A stretch of 49,897 nt of DNA. It comes from an uncultured Pseudomonadota bacterium (lineage in GTDB: Bacteria; Myxococcota_A; UBA796; SXON01). The notes under the pieces were generated by a model. That model worked only from the letters and a program-made list of their open reading frames with translations, was not told the origin of the DNA and did not search any database. This document shows positions 9,383 through 18,061 of this stretch, piece by piece (within the stretch, counting starts at the first letter, position 1; each line of letters opens with the position of its first letter). The position numbers were made by a program, and so were the translations under genes. Location: positions 1 through 49,897 of the forward strand of contig CAIMSU010000190.1 of assembly GCA_903844155.1 (NCBI GenBank), read 5' to 3'.

Positions 9383-10213
9383 ATGCAGACCCCCTTTGAG
9401 TCGCTGAAGCTGCAGCACGACCTCGGCATCGGCATCCTTCGGTTCGACCACGGAAAAGCCAACGAGATGGGCAGCACGGAGCTTCGCGATCTGGAACGTC
9501 TCTGCGGGTGGCTGGAGACCGGCGCTCTACGCGGGCTCATCAGCATGTCCGAGCGGGTGACCGCGCGCGGGACGCCGATCTTCATCTCCGGCGCGAACGT
9601 GACGGAGCGAAACGGCTGGGACGACGCGCGCATCAAGGCGCACGTCCGCTGGCAACGCGCCGTGCTGACCCGCCTGCGGCGCGCGCCCGTGTTCCACGTC
9701 GCCGTGATCGACGGGATCGCGCTCGGCTGGGGGACGGAGTTCACGCTGGCCTGTGATTACCGGATCGCGGGTCCGAACGCCCGCTTCGGGCTCCCGGAGA
9801 CCGGGCTGGGGATCCTCCCCGGGGCCGGCGGGTCCAGCGAACTCTCGGCGCGGATCGGCGTGAACCACGCCCTGCGGCTTGGGATGACGGGCGAGCAGAT
9901 CGGCGCGGACGAGGCCGCTCGCATCGGGCTGGTCGACGAGCGCTGCGGCAGCACCGCGGAGGGCCTCGAGCGGGCCAGGACCCTCTGCGCGCGGGTGGCC
10001 CTGCGATCCCCGACGTCGATCGCCGCGTACAAGGCCGCCGTGCTGGCGACGCTCGGCATGCCCGAGGCGGAGCGTGCCGAGGTGGAGGCCCGGGCCTACG
10101 AGTCGTGCGTCGATGGCGGCGACGCGGCGATCGGACGCGCGAACTTCGCCGCCGTCACCGCCGGGGAGCCGGTGCCCTGGGGCCCGTTCCGGCCGGCTGC
10201 CGCCGAGCGATGA
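9383..10213 (+). CDS. Enoyl-CoA hydratase/isomerase (crotonase) family protein
   Basis: A 276-residue crotonase-fold protein. The signature ALGWGTEFTLACDYRIAG, followed by FGLPETGLGILPGAGGSS, carries the two Glu residues used in catalysis by hydratases (the E of WGTE and the E of LPE). The usual GGG before the first Glu is GWG here, so substrate preference may differ. ATG 9383 gives the normal family length; the frame is open further upstream but overlaps the divergent promoter region. Likely substrates are acyl-CoA thioesters in beta-oxidation or a specialised route; no other fatty-acid genes are adjacent. It starts a plus-strand operon whose next gene overlaps by ATGA. Confidence 0.85.
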   Translation: MQTPFESLKLQHDLGIGILRFDHGKANEMGSTELRDLERLCGWLETGALRGLISMSERVTARGTPIFISGANVTERNGWDDARIKAHVRWQRAVLTRLRRAPVFHVAVIDGIALGWGTEFTLACDYRIAGPNARFGLPETGLGILPGAGGSSELSARIGVNHALRLGMTGEQIGADEAARIGLVDERCGSTAEGLERARTLCARVALRSPTSIAAYKAAVLATLGMPEAERAEVEARAYESCVDGGDAAIGRANFAAVTAGEPVPWGPFRPAAAER

Positions 10214-10518
10214 TCGCGCTCCTGCTCGGCCTCGCCTGCGCACGCCCGCCCGGCATGGCAGGATGCGCCACCCTGGAGGGGACGGCCCGCGAGGACTGCC
10301 GGTTTGAGGAGGCAAAAAGGCTCTCGGCTGACCCCGCGGCCCTGCAAGCCGGCCTGCAGGCCGTGGACGACCCCCTCGCCAGGGACCTCATCCTCGTCCG
10401 ACTGGCGTTCGACAAGCCCGGGTCGTCGTCGACGTACTGCGCCCTGGTCACCACCCCCGTCGGCAAGCAGCGCTGCCAGCAGATCATCGGGCGCCCGCAC
10501 CTGCGCGGCGGCTCGTGA
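10210..10518 (+). CDS. Small predicted lipoprotein
   Basis: A 102-residue protein starting at ATG 10210, which overlaps the stop of the crotonase gene (ATGA). The first 11 residues (MIALLLGLACA) form a very short signal with an LGLAC lipobox. The mature part contains six cysteines, such as GCATLEG, EDCRFEE, TYCALV and QRCQQI, likely disulfide-bonded outside the cytoplasm. Its stop overlaps the folK start (GTGA). The function is unknown. The overlaps on both sides make it a real translated gene. Confidence 0.72.
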   Translation: MIALLLGLACARPPGMAGCATLEGTAREDCRFEEAKRLSADPAALQAGLQAVDDPLARDLILVRLAFDKPGSSSTYCALVTTPVGKQRCQQIIGRPHLRGGS

Positions 10519-11054
10519 CCGCCTCGGCCGTCATCGCCCTCGGCAGCTCCCTCGGCCCGTCCCGCGCGCTCCTCCGCCTCGCCGTCGCCATGCTCGCCGC
10601 AAGCCCCGGCATCCTCGCGGTCGATCCCAGCCGCATCTACCTGACCCCGCCAGACGGCGGCGTCGCCCGGCGCCCGTTCCTCAACGCTGCCGTGCGCGTG
10701 CACACCACGCTCGACCCCATCGCCCTCCACGCCCGCACCCGCGCGATCGAGGCCCGCCTCGGGCGACGCCCCACCCGGCGCTGGGCCGATCGTCGCATCG
10801 ACCTCGACCTGCTGGTCTACGACGATCGCGTGCTCACCACGCCCGACCTCGTCCTCCCCCACCCGCGCATGCACAACCGCGCCTTCCAGCTCCTCCCGCT
10901 GCTTGACTGCTGGCCCGACGTTCCCGGCCGATGGCGCGAACTGGCCGCCGACATGCCGCCACTGCCGATCGTGGGCGTTCTCCCCCGCCACCCGGCCCGC
11001 GTCCGGCACACGGTGCCCTTGCCGGGAGCCCCGCAATCTGCGATCCTGCCGTAA
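10515..11054 (+). CDS. folK: 2-amino-4-hydroxy-6-hydroxymethyldihydropteridine pyrophosphokinase
   Basis: HPPK transfers pyrophosphate from ATP to 6-hydroxymethyl-dihydropterin in folate synthesis. The 179-residue protein begins ALGSSLGPSRALL (family ALGSNLG) and carries the signature RRWADRRIDLDLLVYDD with the two Mg-binding Asp (DLD). PHPRMHNRAFQLLPLLD follows, matching the conserved PH-x6-RxFxLxPL region. GTG 10515 overlaps the preceding TGA. The C-terminus extends about 25 residues beyond the usual end. No other folate gene is adjacent, so folK is separated from folB/folP here. Confidence 0.93.
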   Translation: MTASAVIALGSSLGPSRALLRLAVAMLAASPGILAVDPSRIYLTPPDGGVARRPFLNAAVRVHTTLDPIALHARTRAIEARLGRRPTRRWADRRIDLDLLVYDDRVLTTPDLVLPHPRMHNRAFQLLPLLDCWPDVPGRWRELAADMPPLPIVGVLPRHPARVRHTVPLPGAPQSAILP

Positions 11055-11734
11055 TGCTGACGGCCGCCCTGTACACCCTCGTCCACACCGCCCTCGCGGC
11101 GCCCAACCGGTGCACGGTCGATGGCACCGCCCGGATCCGCGTCGTCCTCGCCACCGCCCCCTGGCGCGAGGGCACGCTGCTCGCAGAGGCCTGCATGATC
11201 GACCCCGAGCACCCGTCGACCGGCGACTGGGAGCGGCTGCTGTTCATCCGGAACGACGGGCAGACGGCGTGGACAAAGCCGCTCGGGAGCGAGGGGGCGA
11301 CGAGCGAGGTGTGGTGGAGCACCGTGGACCTGCTCGCGCAGGACGTCGACGGCGACGAGCACGAAGAGGTCATCGTCCGCGGCCAGCTCTCCAACTGCGG
11401 GGTCGGCGGATGTGTGGCCGGCGATGCGCGCCTCTACGTCTGGCCTGGCGTGGCGGACGACGGCGGGGACTGCGGGCGACGGGGTTTTGGCGAGGGCGAG
11501 CGAGGGCGGCTGCTCACCTGGGCGAATGCCCGGTTTGACGTGCCTGGCTGGGCCGGGCCGAGCTGGGTACGGACCGCGGTGACGCGGGCGGCGCCCGGGA
11601 GCCTGGACGTGCGCGAGGTCTGGACCGCGCTTCCGCCCGCCTTCCACGACCCCATCGTCTACGACGAGACGGTGTACGCCTCAGCGAGCGGCGTCGTCCC
11701 GCACTGCGCGACCAGGGCCGCCCCTGGCATGTAG
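11054..11734 (+). CDS. Exported protein of unknown function
   Basis: A 226-residue protein whose ATG overlaps the last base of the folK stop (TAATG). The N-terminus MLTAALYTLVHTALAAPN fits a short Sec signal with an ALAA cleavage site. The central segment LLAQDVDGDEHEEVIVRGQ resembles a single FG-GAP-type Asp-rich motif, and NCGVGGC contains a close cysteine pair. It is the last gene of the 9383-11734 operon. No enzyme family is recognised; a small secreted beta-rich protein is the best description. Confidence 0.7.
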   Translation: MLTAALYTLVHTALAAPNRCTVDGTARIRVVLATAPWREGTLLAEACMIDPEHPSTGDWERLLFIRNDGQTAWTKPLGSEGATSEVWWSTVDLLAQDVDGDEHEEVIVRGQLSNCGVGGCVAGDARLYVWPGVADDGGDCGRRGFGEGERGRLLTWANARFDVPGWAGPSWVRTAVTRAAPGSLDVREVWTALPPAFHDPIVYDETVYASASGVVPHCATRAAPGM

Positions 11735-11810
11735 AGTTTCAGGCCGTCGCGGGTTGCGGGTCCATCCACTGCACGCACCTTCGACCCGAAGCTGCCGCCC
11801 CGGAGCCTCC

Positions 11811-12755
11811 ATGTCCCGCACCCTCCTCTCGCCCCTCACCGTCGCCAGCCTGCCCATCCTCGTTCTCGGCCTCGCCTGCGGCGATCCAGCCGGGGGCGGG
11901 CAGGTGACCCCCGACTACGTCGTGCCGACGGTCGCGGAGATCGCGGCGTCCGGCACGGCCACCGACGCGCCGCTCAACGAGGTCGACCGCGCCGCCGAGC
12001 TCGCGGAGGCCACCGACGCCCCGCTGGCCAGCACCGGCGCGCCCCTGGATTTCGCCGCCGCGCCACACGGTTTCCGGCTGGACGTCCAGAGCGCAGAGCC
12101 CGCCCCATCCACGCCCGCGTCCGGCTCTGGCAGCTACACCAACGTCGTCCACGCCGCGGCCATGGTGTTGAGCGCAGACGCCTCCACCGCCATCGTCCTT
12201 TCCATCCCCTCCGCGGCCATCGCCGTCACCCTCGCCGGACCCTCCGCGCAGATCGCGCCGAACGTCTGGGCGAGCACGAACACCGTCACCATCCACGACG
12301 ACACCGGCAACCACAGCGTCACCGGGCTTTTCGTGCTGGCGTGGGTGGACGTCGGCTGGATCGCGCAGCTTCGCATCACGGACGCGGCGAGCGGCTACGA
12401 CAACACGCCCTGGCTCAACGGCTTCGTCTCCGCGGATCGTCAGGTTGGCTGGTGGGACATGGTCGACCGCGACGGGAACGCCGTCGGCGCGCTGGAGTGG
12501 GCGGATGACGGCGCCGGCGACGGCGAGTTCGGGATTGCGGGCGTGAGCAACGGCGCAGTCGGGAACGTGCTCGTCTACGCAGCGCAGGACGGCGAAGCAG
12601 CGGTCGGGTACCACGACGCCGGGGCAGCGGCAGGCGCGCAGGACTACAGCGTGGACGTGCTCGCGGACGGATCCGGCTCGCTCGTGGATCCGCAGTACAA
12701 CGCCGGGAGCTCCGCGTGCTGGGACACGAGCCGCGAGGACGCCGCCTGCGAGTGA
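11811..12755 (+). CDS. Predicted lipoprotein, unknown function
   Basis: A 314-residue lipoprotein. ATG 11811 has CGGAG 5 nt upstream and gives a signal ending in LGLAC. After a Gly-rich spacer, the mature part is rich in Ala/Thr/Asp and looks beta-stranded. It ends with a cysteine pair separated by about 9 residues (ACWDTSREDAACE), suggesting a disulfide-closed tail. No known domain is recognised. It is preceded by a 76-nt gap after the folK operon and runs convergently into the BNR gene at 12760, with only 4 nt between the stops. Confidence 0.75.
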   Translation: MSRTLLSPLTVASLPILVLGLACGDPAGGGQVTPDYVVPTVAEIAASGTATDAPLNEVDRAAELAEATDAPLASTGAPLDFAAAPHGFRLDVQSAEPAPSTPASGSGSYTNVVHAAAMVLSADASTAIVLSIPSAAIAVTLAGPSAQIAPNVWASTNTVTIHDDTGNHSVTGLFVLAWVDVGWIAQLRITDAASGYDNTPWLNGFVSADRQVGWWDMVDRDGNAVGALEWADDGAGDGEFGIAGVSNGAVGNVLVYAAQDGEAAVGYHDAGAAAGAQDYSVDVLADGSGSLVDPQYNAGSSACWDTSREDAACE

Positions 12756-12759
12756 GCGG

Positions 12760-15075
12760 TCAGCGCCTCCGCCGACGCACGAGCAGCCCGGCGAGCGCAA
12801 CGAGGGCCGCCGAGGACCCGCCCGACGTGCTCGCGCAGTTGCAGCGCTTCACCGGAACCATCGGCGCCGCCGTCCAGTCCAGCGCTGTCGCCGGCCCGGT
12901 CGCCTCGACCCCGTCCAGGCAGACATCGTCGCCGACGAGCCCTTCGAGGCCGACACGGTGCCAGCCGTCCGTCAGTTCGCCCGAGGACCACAGCTCGCCC
13001 TGCCCGGAAACGACGCTGTCCCCGAGGGTAGCGACCTGCACCCCGTCGACGCTGAACGCGATCTGGCTGGACCCGCCGGCGTGCCCGAGCACCCGGATGC
13101 GCGTCCCCCTCACCGCACCGGATGCCGTGCTTGCCGGCCGCATCGGCGTGCAATTCCCGATCGCTGAAACGGCGTCGGGCTCCGTCACGGTCCCATCGAC
13201 TGTGAGAAAGCCCCCCGAGTCGTCCAGGCGCTCGTAACGCCCAAAACGCTGCAATCCGTCCGCGTTGTAGAGCCAGCCGCCGTCGTAGCTGGCGAGGAGC
13301 AGGTCGGGGTGCTGCGCGAAGCCCGGGCGCGTCGCCATCGTCGGGGCGTTCGCGGTCATGCGCGCGAGGGTGTCGGACCAGGTGAGGCCCCGGTCGACGC
13401 TGGTGATGATGGCGCCGCTGCGGGTGACGCCAAAGAGCGTGTCGTCGTCGGCGAGGGCGAGCGTGAGGACGGGGTCGGCCACGCCATCGCGGGTGAGCAC
13501 GGGCGCGGCGTTGTCGTCCACGGTCCAGAGCCCGGAGGTGCCGGTGCTGGCGACGAGGATGCCGTCGCCCTCGACGAGCGCGGAGACCCGGCTGCCGCCG
13601 AAGTCCAGGGGAGTCCAGGTCTTGCCGTCGTCGGCCGAGCACGTCAGCACAGCGCTGCTCTGGGCGCAGAGCTCGTTCTGCGTGGACGTGAAATTGTCCC
13701 AGACAACGGTCTGATCGAGCGTTGCGATGGGATGCCAGGTCACCCCCTTGTCGCTGCTCACCGCCGCCGTGCCCGCGAACGTCGTGCCCGAGGCGGCGTC
13801 GCCCGTCAGCCAGAGCTTGCCCCGACCGTCGACCGTCCAGCCGCGAACGGGCGCGAAGGGCACGGAGAGGCTCGTCCAGGTCGTCCCGCCGTCGTCGCTG
13901 CGGACGGGGGTGTGGTTGGCGTCGGCGTAGACGACCGAGGGGTCGTCGGGGGAAAATCGGACGTCCTGGATGTTGGCGTTCACGAGGCCCAACGCCGGGG
14001 AGGACCAGGTCGCCCCTGCATCGGCGGTGAGCTCCACGCCGCCCGAGTCGCCGCCGAGGAGGATGACGCCGTCGTGGTCAAAATCCGGGGAGAACGCCAC
14101 ACCGCGGAGGAGGTCGGGGGCGAGGACGGGTCGCCAATTCCAGGAGTGGCCGCCGTCGGTCGATGTCGAGGCGCCATTCCAGCCGGCCTGGAAGATCGAT
14201 CCACCGGAGATCGTCAGGTTGGTCGTGGTCTCATCGTCGTTGGTGACGCTCCCGGCGCCGGTGAAGACCGAGTCCATCGGCGCACCGACGTCCGTCCACG
14301 TCGCGCAGTCGTCCGTCGACACGGCCGGTCCCCGGCTCGCGGAGCCGACGTAGACGCTCCCGGGGGTCTGCGGGTCGACGGCGAGCGCGACGACGTCGGG
14401 GTGATCGGCCGTCACGTAAGGCGTCGCGCCGCAGGCGGTCCACGCGCTGCCGTCCCAGCGCCAGACCGACCCATCCTTCTGACCCGCATAGACAGCGTCT
14501 GACGCCGCGATCGCCCGCGTTGGCGTGCCGTCGAGGGCAGGCAGCGCCGACCACGTCGACCCGGAGCCCGTCCACACCCGGTCGGTCACCGCAACGAACC
14601 CGCCCGGCCCGGCGCTCACGTCGACGAGCGCGGTCCCGTCGAGCGAAACGGTCAAAAGAGCACTCCCAACGTCGCCGACCAGCAGTTCGGTACCGCCACC
14701 GATCACGATGCCGTCCCCGGTCGCCAACCGGGACGCGGGCAGGTCCAGCGCGGCGGATTCCCACGTTGCACCGCCATCGTCCGACCACCGGTACCCGGTC
14801 TGGGCGAGCATCACCACCGTGCCGTCGGCCGTGTAGCCCCCGGCCAGCAGCGCGTCCCCGGTCGGGTCGCCGCCGACCGCCGACCACGTGTCACCGGCGT
14901 CCAGGCTCGCATAGAGCGTGGACGCCGCGCCGTAGTCGTGCGTGACGAACCAGGGCACGGACGGGGAGAGGTCCTGCGGGACGGCGATGGCGGTGATCGT
15001 CGCGTGGGGCACGTGCGCGAGCGCGACGGGCACGAGATCCCGGGCGAGAATGGCGAGGACGACGAACGCGGACAT
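12760..15075 (-). CDS. Asp-box (BNR) beta-propeller protein with MYXO-CTERM tail
   Basis: A 771-residue exported protein. The N-terminus is a signal peptide (MSAFVVLAILARDLVPVALA), followed by AHVPHATITAI. Many Asp-box motifs S-x-D-x-G-x-T-W recur (SDDGGATWES, STDGGHSWNW, SDDGGTTWTS, SSDKGVTWHP, SVDRGLTWSD), as in sialidase-like or Vps10-like propellers. About residues 640-740 form a separate beta domain. The C-terminus has CNCASTSGGSS, a hydrophobic helix and RRRRR, a MYXO-CTERM surface-sorting tail. No sialidase catalytic residues could be assigned. The gene follows its paralogue at 15085 with a 9-nt gap, so the two form an operon. Confidence 0.86.
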   Translation of the reverse strand: MSAFVVLAILARDLVPVALAHVPHATITAIAVPQDLSPSVPWFVTHDYGAASTLYASLDAGDTWSAVGGDPTGDALLAGGYTADGTVVMLAQTGYRWSDDGGATWESAALDLPASRLATGDGIVIGGGTELLVGDVGSALLTVSLDGTALVDVSAGPGGFVAVTDRVWTGSGSTWSALPALDGTPTRAIAASDAVYAGQKDGSVWRWDGSAWTACGATPYVTADHPDVVALAVDPQTPGSVYVGSASRGPAVSTDDCATWTDVGAPMDSVFTGAGSVTNDDETTTNLTISGGSIFQAGWNGASTSTDGGHSWNWRPVLAPDLLRGVAFSPDFDHDGVILLGGDSGGVELTADAGATWSSPALGLVNANIQDVRFSPDDPSVVYADANHTPVRSDDGGTTWTSLSVPFAPVRGWTVDGRGKLWLTGDAASGTTFAGTAAVSSDKGVTWHPIATLDQTVVWDNFTSTQNELCAQSSAVLTCSADDGKTWTPLDFGGSRVSALVEGDGILVASTGTSGLWTVDDNAAPVLTRDGVADPVLTLALADDDTLFGVTRSGAIITSVDRGLTWSDTLARMTANAPTMATRPGFAQHPDLLLASYDGGWLYNADGLQRFGRYERLDDSGGFLTVDGTVTEPDAVSAIGNCTPMRPASTASGAVRGTRIRVLGHAGGSSQIAFSVDGVQVATLGDSVVSGQGELWSSGELTDGWHRVGLEGLVGDDVCLDGVEATGPATALDWTAAPMVPVKRCNCASTSGGSSAALVALAGLLVRRRRR

Positions 15076-15084
15076 CGCGCGCGA

Positions 15085-17316
15085 CTATACCCGCGAATTC
15101 CGACGGCGCAGCAGGGCGACGACGAGGCCGGCGATGGGTCCGACGAGCGGCCAGAGCGCGGTGGGCCGGGGGGCGGACGCACACCCGCACCCCGCGTCCG
15201 GCGGGGCGGTCGAGGAGAGATCCACGCCGTACAGGATGGCCTTCTTCGTGGCGTTCAGCCTCACGTCGTGCCACTCGTCCACGCCAAGCGCGAGCGGGTT
15301 GTGCGCAGTGACCCTCCCCATCTCGACACCGTCGACGACCGCGTCAAACGCGCCGTCGTCGACCGAGAGGAACGCCCCCCGACCGCGAAATCGCAAGGTC
15401 GTCCCCACGCTTATTGTCCAGCCGATCCCGTTGTCGTCGAGCGCGTTCGGGCAGACGACGCCGTCTGCGTCGACGCAGTCCACGAGGTTGGACGGGAAGC
15501 CGAAGCGCTGAGGAACCTCGACGGCCTCCAGCGCATCCCCGACCTCGGCCCCCTCAAAACCCGCCGCGAACACGCCGACCCCATCGGCCCCGAGAGCAAA
15601 GACCCCGCCGCTCACCGTCCCAGCCTGGGTCCAGGTGACGCCGTCGACCGACCGCCACAGCCGCCCGCCGTGATCGCCCGCCCACGCCACCCCGTCCGAC
15701 GTGACGGCGAGCGTGTTCACCCCGGGGTCGTCGAGGACGACCGTGCTCGTGGCACCCCCGTCCGCGCTGGCCTCCACGCCCGCGGGCGTCGCGAGCAAAA
15801 GCCGGTCGGGTAGCCCGACGACGTCGAGCACCACAGCCTCGGAGGCGCGCGTCCACGTGTCCCCGTCGTCCTCCGAGCGCACGAGGCCATTCGGCTGGAG
15901 CAAGGCGTAGATCGCCCCGCCGCCGGGCGAGGAGGGGACGAACCTGAGCGTTGCGCGGGAGGCGGGGGAGACGGCGGCCTCAAACGTCGATGAAACGTGG
16001 AACGTCACCCCATCGGTCGACCACGCGCCGGGGTCGGCCCCCGCGTAGCGCCCCGCCACCCACCATCGGGTGGGCGTGCGGATGACCGACGACGGCCAGA
16101 AAAGGGGCGAAGCAACTGCGTCCCACCCCTGTCCGGTCCAGCCGAGGAGCCCGTCGTCGAAGGTCGCGATCGCGCCGCCAGCGTCGTCGCTCGCGACAGA
16201 CCGTGGAAAATAGTTCTGCTGGTGGTTGGGCGCCGGATCGAGGCGCGTGATGGCGGCGCCCACGCGCTCGATGCCTTCCTGGCCGTAGGGCATCAGCAGC
16301 AGGCCCCCATCGAACGGGGCGACGGCGTGCACGGTCCCGACGCCCCCGATGGCCTCGTGGGCGCCGACGTCGTCGTCGAGGCGCCAGACGCCCGGCCAGC
16401 CATAGGCCCTCGGCGATGGGTCGACGGTCAGCGCCGTCCAGCGAGACGCAGCGGAGGTCGGCTCCCCTTCTTCGCCGTAAGCCTGGCCGCCATCGGTCGG
16501 AATTCGGGTCCACGTCGCGCAGCCGTCGGACGAGCGGTAGAGATCCTGGCCAGTGCCGGCGTAGAGATCCCCGGCGTTTGTGGCGAGCAGGACGACGGAG
16601 GTGGTGTAGTCGGCGGTCGGGTCGGGGACGGGGAGAACGCCGCACGCGGTCCAAGCGCTGCCGTCCCAGCGGTCCACGCCGGGGGCGTGTCCGGCCCAGA
16701 CGGAGGCTCCGTCGGTCGCGAGGGAGAGCGCCGGAGCGTGCGCCAGGGCGACACTATCGGTGTTGGATGTGGGCCCGCTCGCGGTGTAGAGCTCCGTGCC
16801 ATCCGTCCAGGCGAGGAGGTCGGCGGTCGCAGCGACGAGGTCGGTGGGGGTCGACGCGAGGGCCGTGACGGAGCCGTCCCGGGCTACACGCGCGAGGCCG
16901 AGGGTGCCGGCAACGTAGACGGCGACGTCATCGCTGGCAGCGGAGAGGGGCGCGCCGACGGTCGGGAGCGCGAGCGGGGACCAGTCACCGCCGTCCGGCC
17001 GGGTCCAAAGCACGCTGGTGCCGTCGGCCGCGACGTCCACGAGGTTCAGCGCAACGGCGGTGGCGACGAGCGCGAGCGGGTCCTGGAAGTCGGCGGGCAG
17101 GTTGTCGGGCTGCCAGAAGCCGCGGGCGTCGAGGCTGACGAGGATGCGCGGCTGGACGTCGCTGTCGGTGGCGACGAGGGCCCACGGGATGCCGTTTTCG
17201 CTCGTCGCGCTCAGCACGGGCAGGTGCGGATAGTGCGCCCACGCTGCGGGCGCGAGCAGCAGCGCGATCAGCAACCCAGGCAGGCCATCCGGCGATGGTA
17301 GCCGATCGCACCCCAC
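15085..17316 (-). CDS. Asp-box (BNR) propeller protein with MYXO-CTERM tail, paralogue of the next gene
   Basis: About 743 residues, starting probably at GTG 17316, which gives a signal peptide ending APAAWA. GTG 17337 and an internal TTG are alternatives, and none has a strong ribosome site. The mature protein begins AHYPHLPVLSATSENG, resembling the AHVPH start of its neighbour. The body holds propeller-like repeats with Asp-box motifs that are more degenerate than in the neighbour (SSDGCATWTR, SEDDGDTWTR, SVDGVTWTQ). A beta domain precedes the tail CGCASAPRPT, a hydrophobic helix and RRRNSR, a MYXO-CTERM-like sorting signal. The shared N-terminal motif, propeller, C-terminal domain and tail point to tandem duplication followed by divergence. 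Confidence 0.8.
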   Translation of the reverse strand: MGCDRLPSPDGLPGLLIALLLAPAAWAHYPHLPVLSATSENGIPWALVATDSDVQPRILVSLDARGFWQPDNLPADFQDPLALVATAVALNLVDVAADGTSVLWTRPDGGDWSPLALPTVGAPLSAASDDVAVYVAGTLGLARVARDGSVTALASTPTDLVAATADLLAWTDGTELYTASGPTSNTDSVALAHAPALSLATDGASVWAGHAPGVDRWDGSAWTACGVLPVPDPTADYTTSVVLLATNAGDLYAGTGQDLYRSSDGCATWTRIPTDGGQAYGEEGEPTSAASRWTALTVDPSPRAYGWPGVWRLDDDVGAHEAIGGVGTVHAVAPFDGGLLLMPYGQEGIERVGAAITRLDPAPNHQQNYFPRSVASDDAGGAIATFDDGLLGWTGQGWDAVASPLFWPSSVIRTPTRWWVAGRYAGADPGAWSTDGVTFHVSSTFEAAVSPASRATLRFVPSSPGGGAIYALLQPNGLVRSEDDGDTWTRASEAVVLDVVGLPDRLLLATPAGVEASADGGATSTVVLDDPGVNTLAVTSDGVAWAGDHGGRLWRSVDGVTWTQAGTVSGGVFALGADGVGVFAAGFEGAEVGDALEAVEVPQRFGFPSNLVDCVDADGVVCPNALDDNGIGWTISVGTTLRFRGRGAFLSVDDGAFDAVVDGVEMGRVTAHNPLALGVDEWHDVRLNATKKAILYGVDLSSTAPPDAGCGCASAPRPTALWPLVGPIAGLVVALLRRRNSRV

Positions 17317-17344
17317 CGCGCGGGTCCGAATTAGCACCGGCCCG

Positions 17345-18061
17345 ATGCCTGGACCGTCACCCCACGCCCGCCTTCCGTGGATCGACGCCGTCCGAGGCGG
17401 CGCCGTGGTCGCCATGATCGGCTACCACGCGTCCTGGTTTGCGAATGACGCGGGGCTGGTCGCGATCGACTTTGAGGCGGTCGGGTGGCGGGTCTACCAG
17501 CGCGCTGTCGCGGGAACGTTCTTCTTCCTCGTCGGGGTGAGCACGCAGCTCGCCGGAAGTCGGGGATTCCGCCCCTTCGCCCTGCGTTGCGCCCGGGTTG
17601 CCGGCTGCAGCATCGTCGTCACGCTCACCAGCGTCGTCCTCGACCCCACCCGCGTCGTGACCTTCGGCATCCTCCAGGCCATCACCGTCTGCTCGCTGAT
17701 CGCCTGGCCGTTGCGCCGATTGAACCTGGGTGCGGCCCTCGGCGGCCTCGTGCTCATCGCCGCCACCGCCGTGCACGACCCGCGGTTCAGCGCGCCCGCG
17801 CTCGCCTGGACCGGCCTCGGCGCCACCGTCGCCCCCACCTTCGACTTCCAGCCCCTCGTCCCCTGGCTCGGCGTCGTCCTCCTCGGCCTCGCCGCCGGCT
17901 CCCACCTCGCCGCCCTCCCCAAAACGCTCGGATCCCCCCTCTGCGGATCCGAGCATTTTCGCGCACTGAGGGCCATCGGCCGCCACTCGCTCTTCGTGTA
18001 CATGGCGCACGTCCCGGTCCTCGGCGGTATCATGCAGATCCTCGCCCGGATGCGCTCCTGA
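17345..18061 (+). CDS. Membrane acyltransferase-like protein (HGSNAT_cat/DUF1624 type)
   Basis: A 238-residue multi-pass membrane protein. It begins RLPWIDAVRGGAVVAMIGYHASWF, the arrangement R-x3-D-x2-RG-x-(V/A)-x3-M-x3-H typical of the heparan-alpha-glucosaminide N-acetyltransferase catalytic family. About six hydrophobic segments follow (for example TFFFLVGVSTQLAG and LVLIAATAVHD), and the end SLFVYMAHVPVLGG matches the conserved final segment. The predicted role is transfer of an acetyl group to a sugar across the membrane. The next gene starts inside its stop codon, so the protease is probably co-transcribed. It is divergent from the BNR pair. Confidence 0.82.
   Translation: MPGPSPHARLPWIDAVRGGAVVAMIGYHASWFANDAGLVAIDFEAVGWRVYQRAVAGTFFFLVGVSTQLAGSRGFRPFALRCARVAGCSIVVTLTSVVLDPTRVVTFGILQAITVCSLIAWPLRRLNLGAALGGLVLIAATAVHDPRFSAPALAWTGLGATVAPTFDFQPLVPWLGVVLLGLAAGSHLAALPKTLGSPLCGSEHFRALRAIGRHSLFVYMAHVPVLGGIMQILARMRS

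Noticed and set aside
6519-9407. A 962-codon open frame on the plus strand
   Set aside because: It mirrors the TPR protein on the minus strand, is Arg/Gly-rich without domains, and contains no plausible ribosome site. It is a product of high G+C.
12760-15075. Sialidase activity for the Asp-box protein
   Set aside because: Asp-boxes alone are structural. The catalytic Tyr/Glu and Arg triad of sialidases could not be located.
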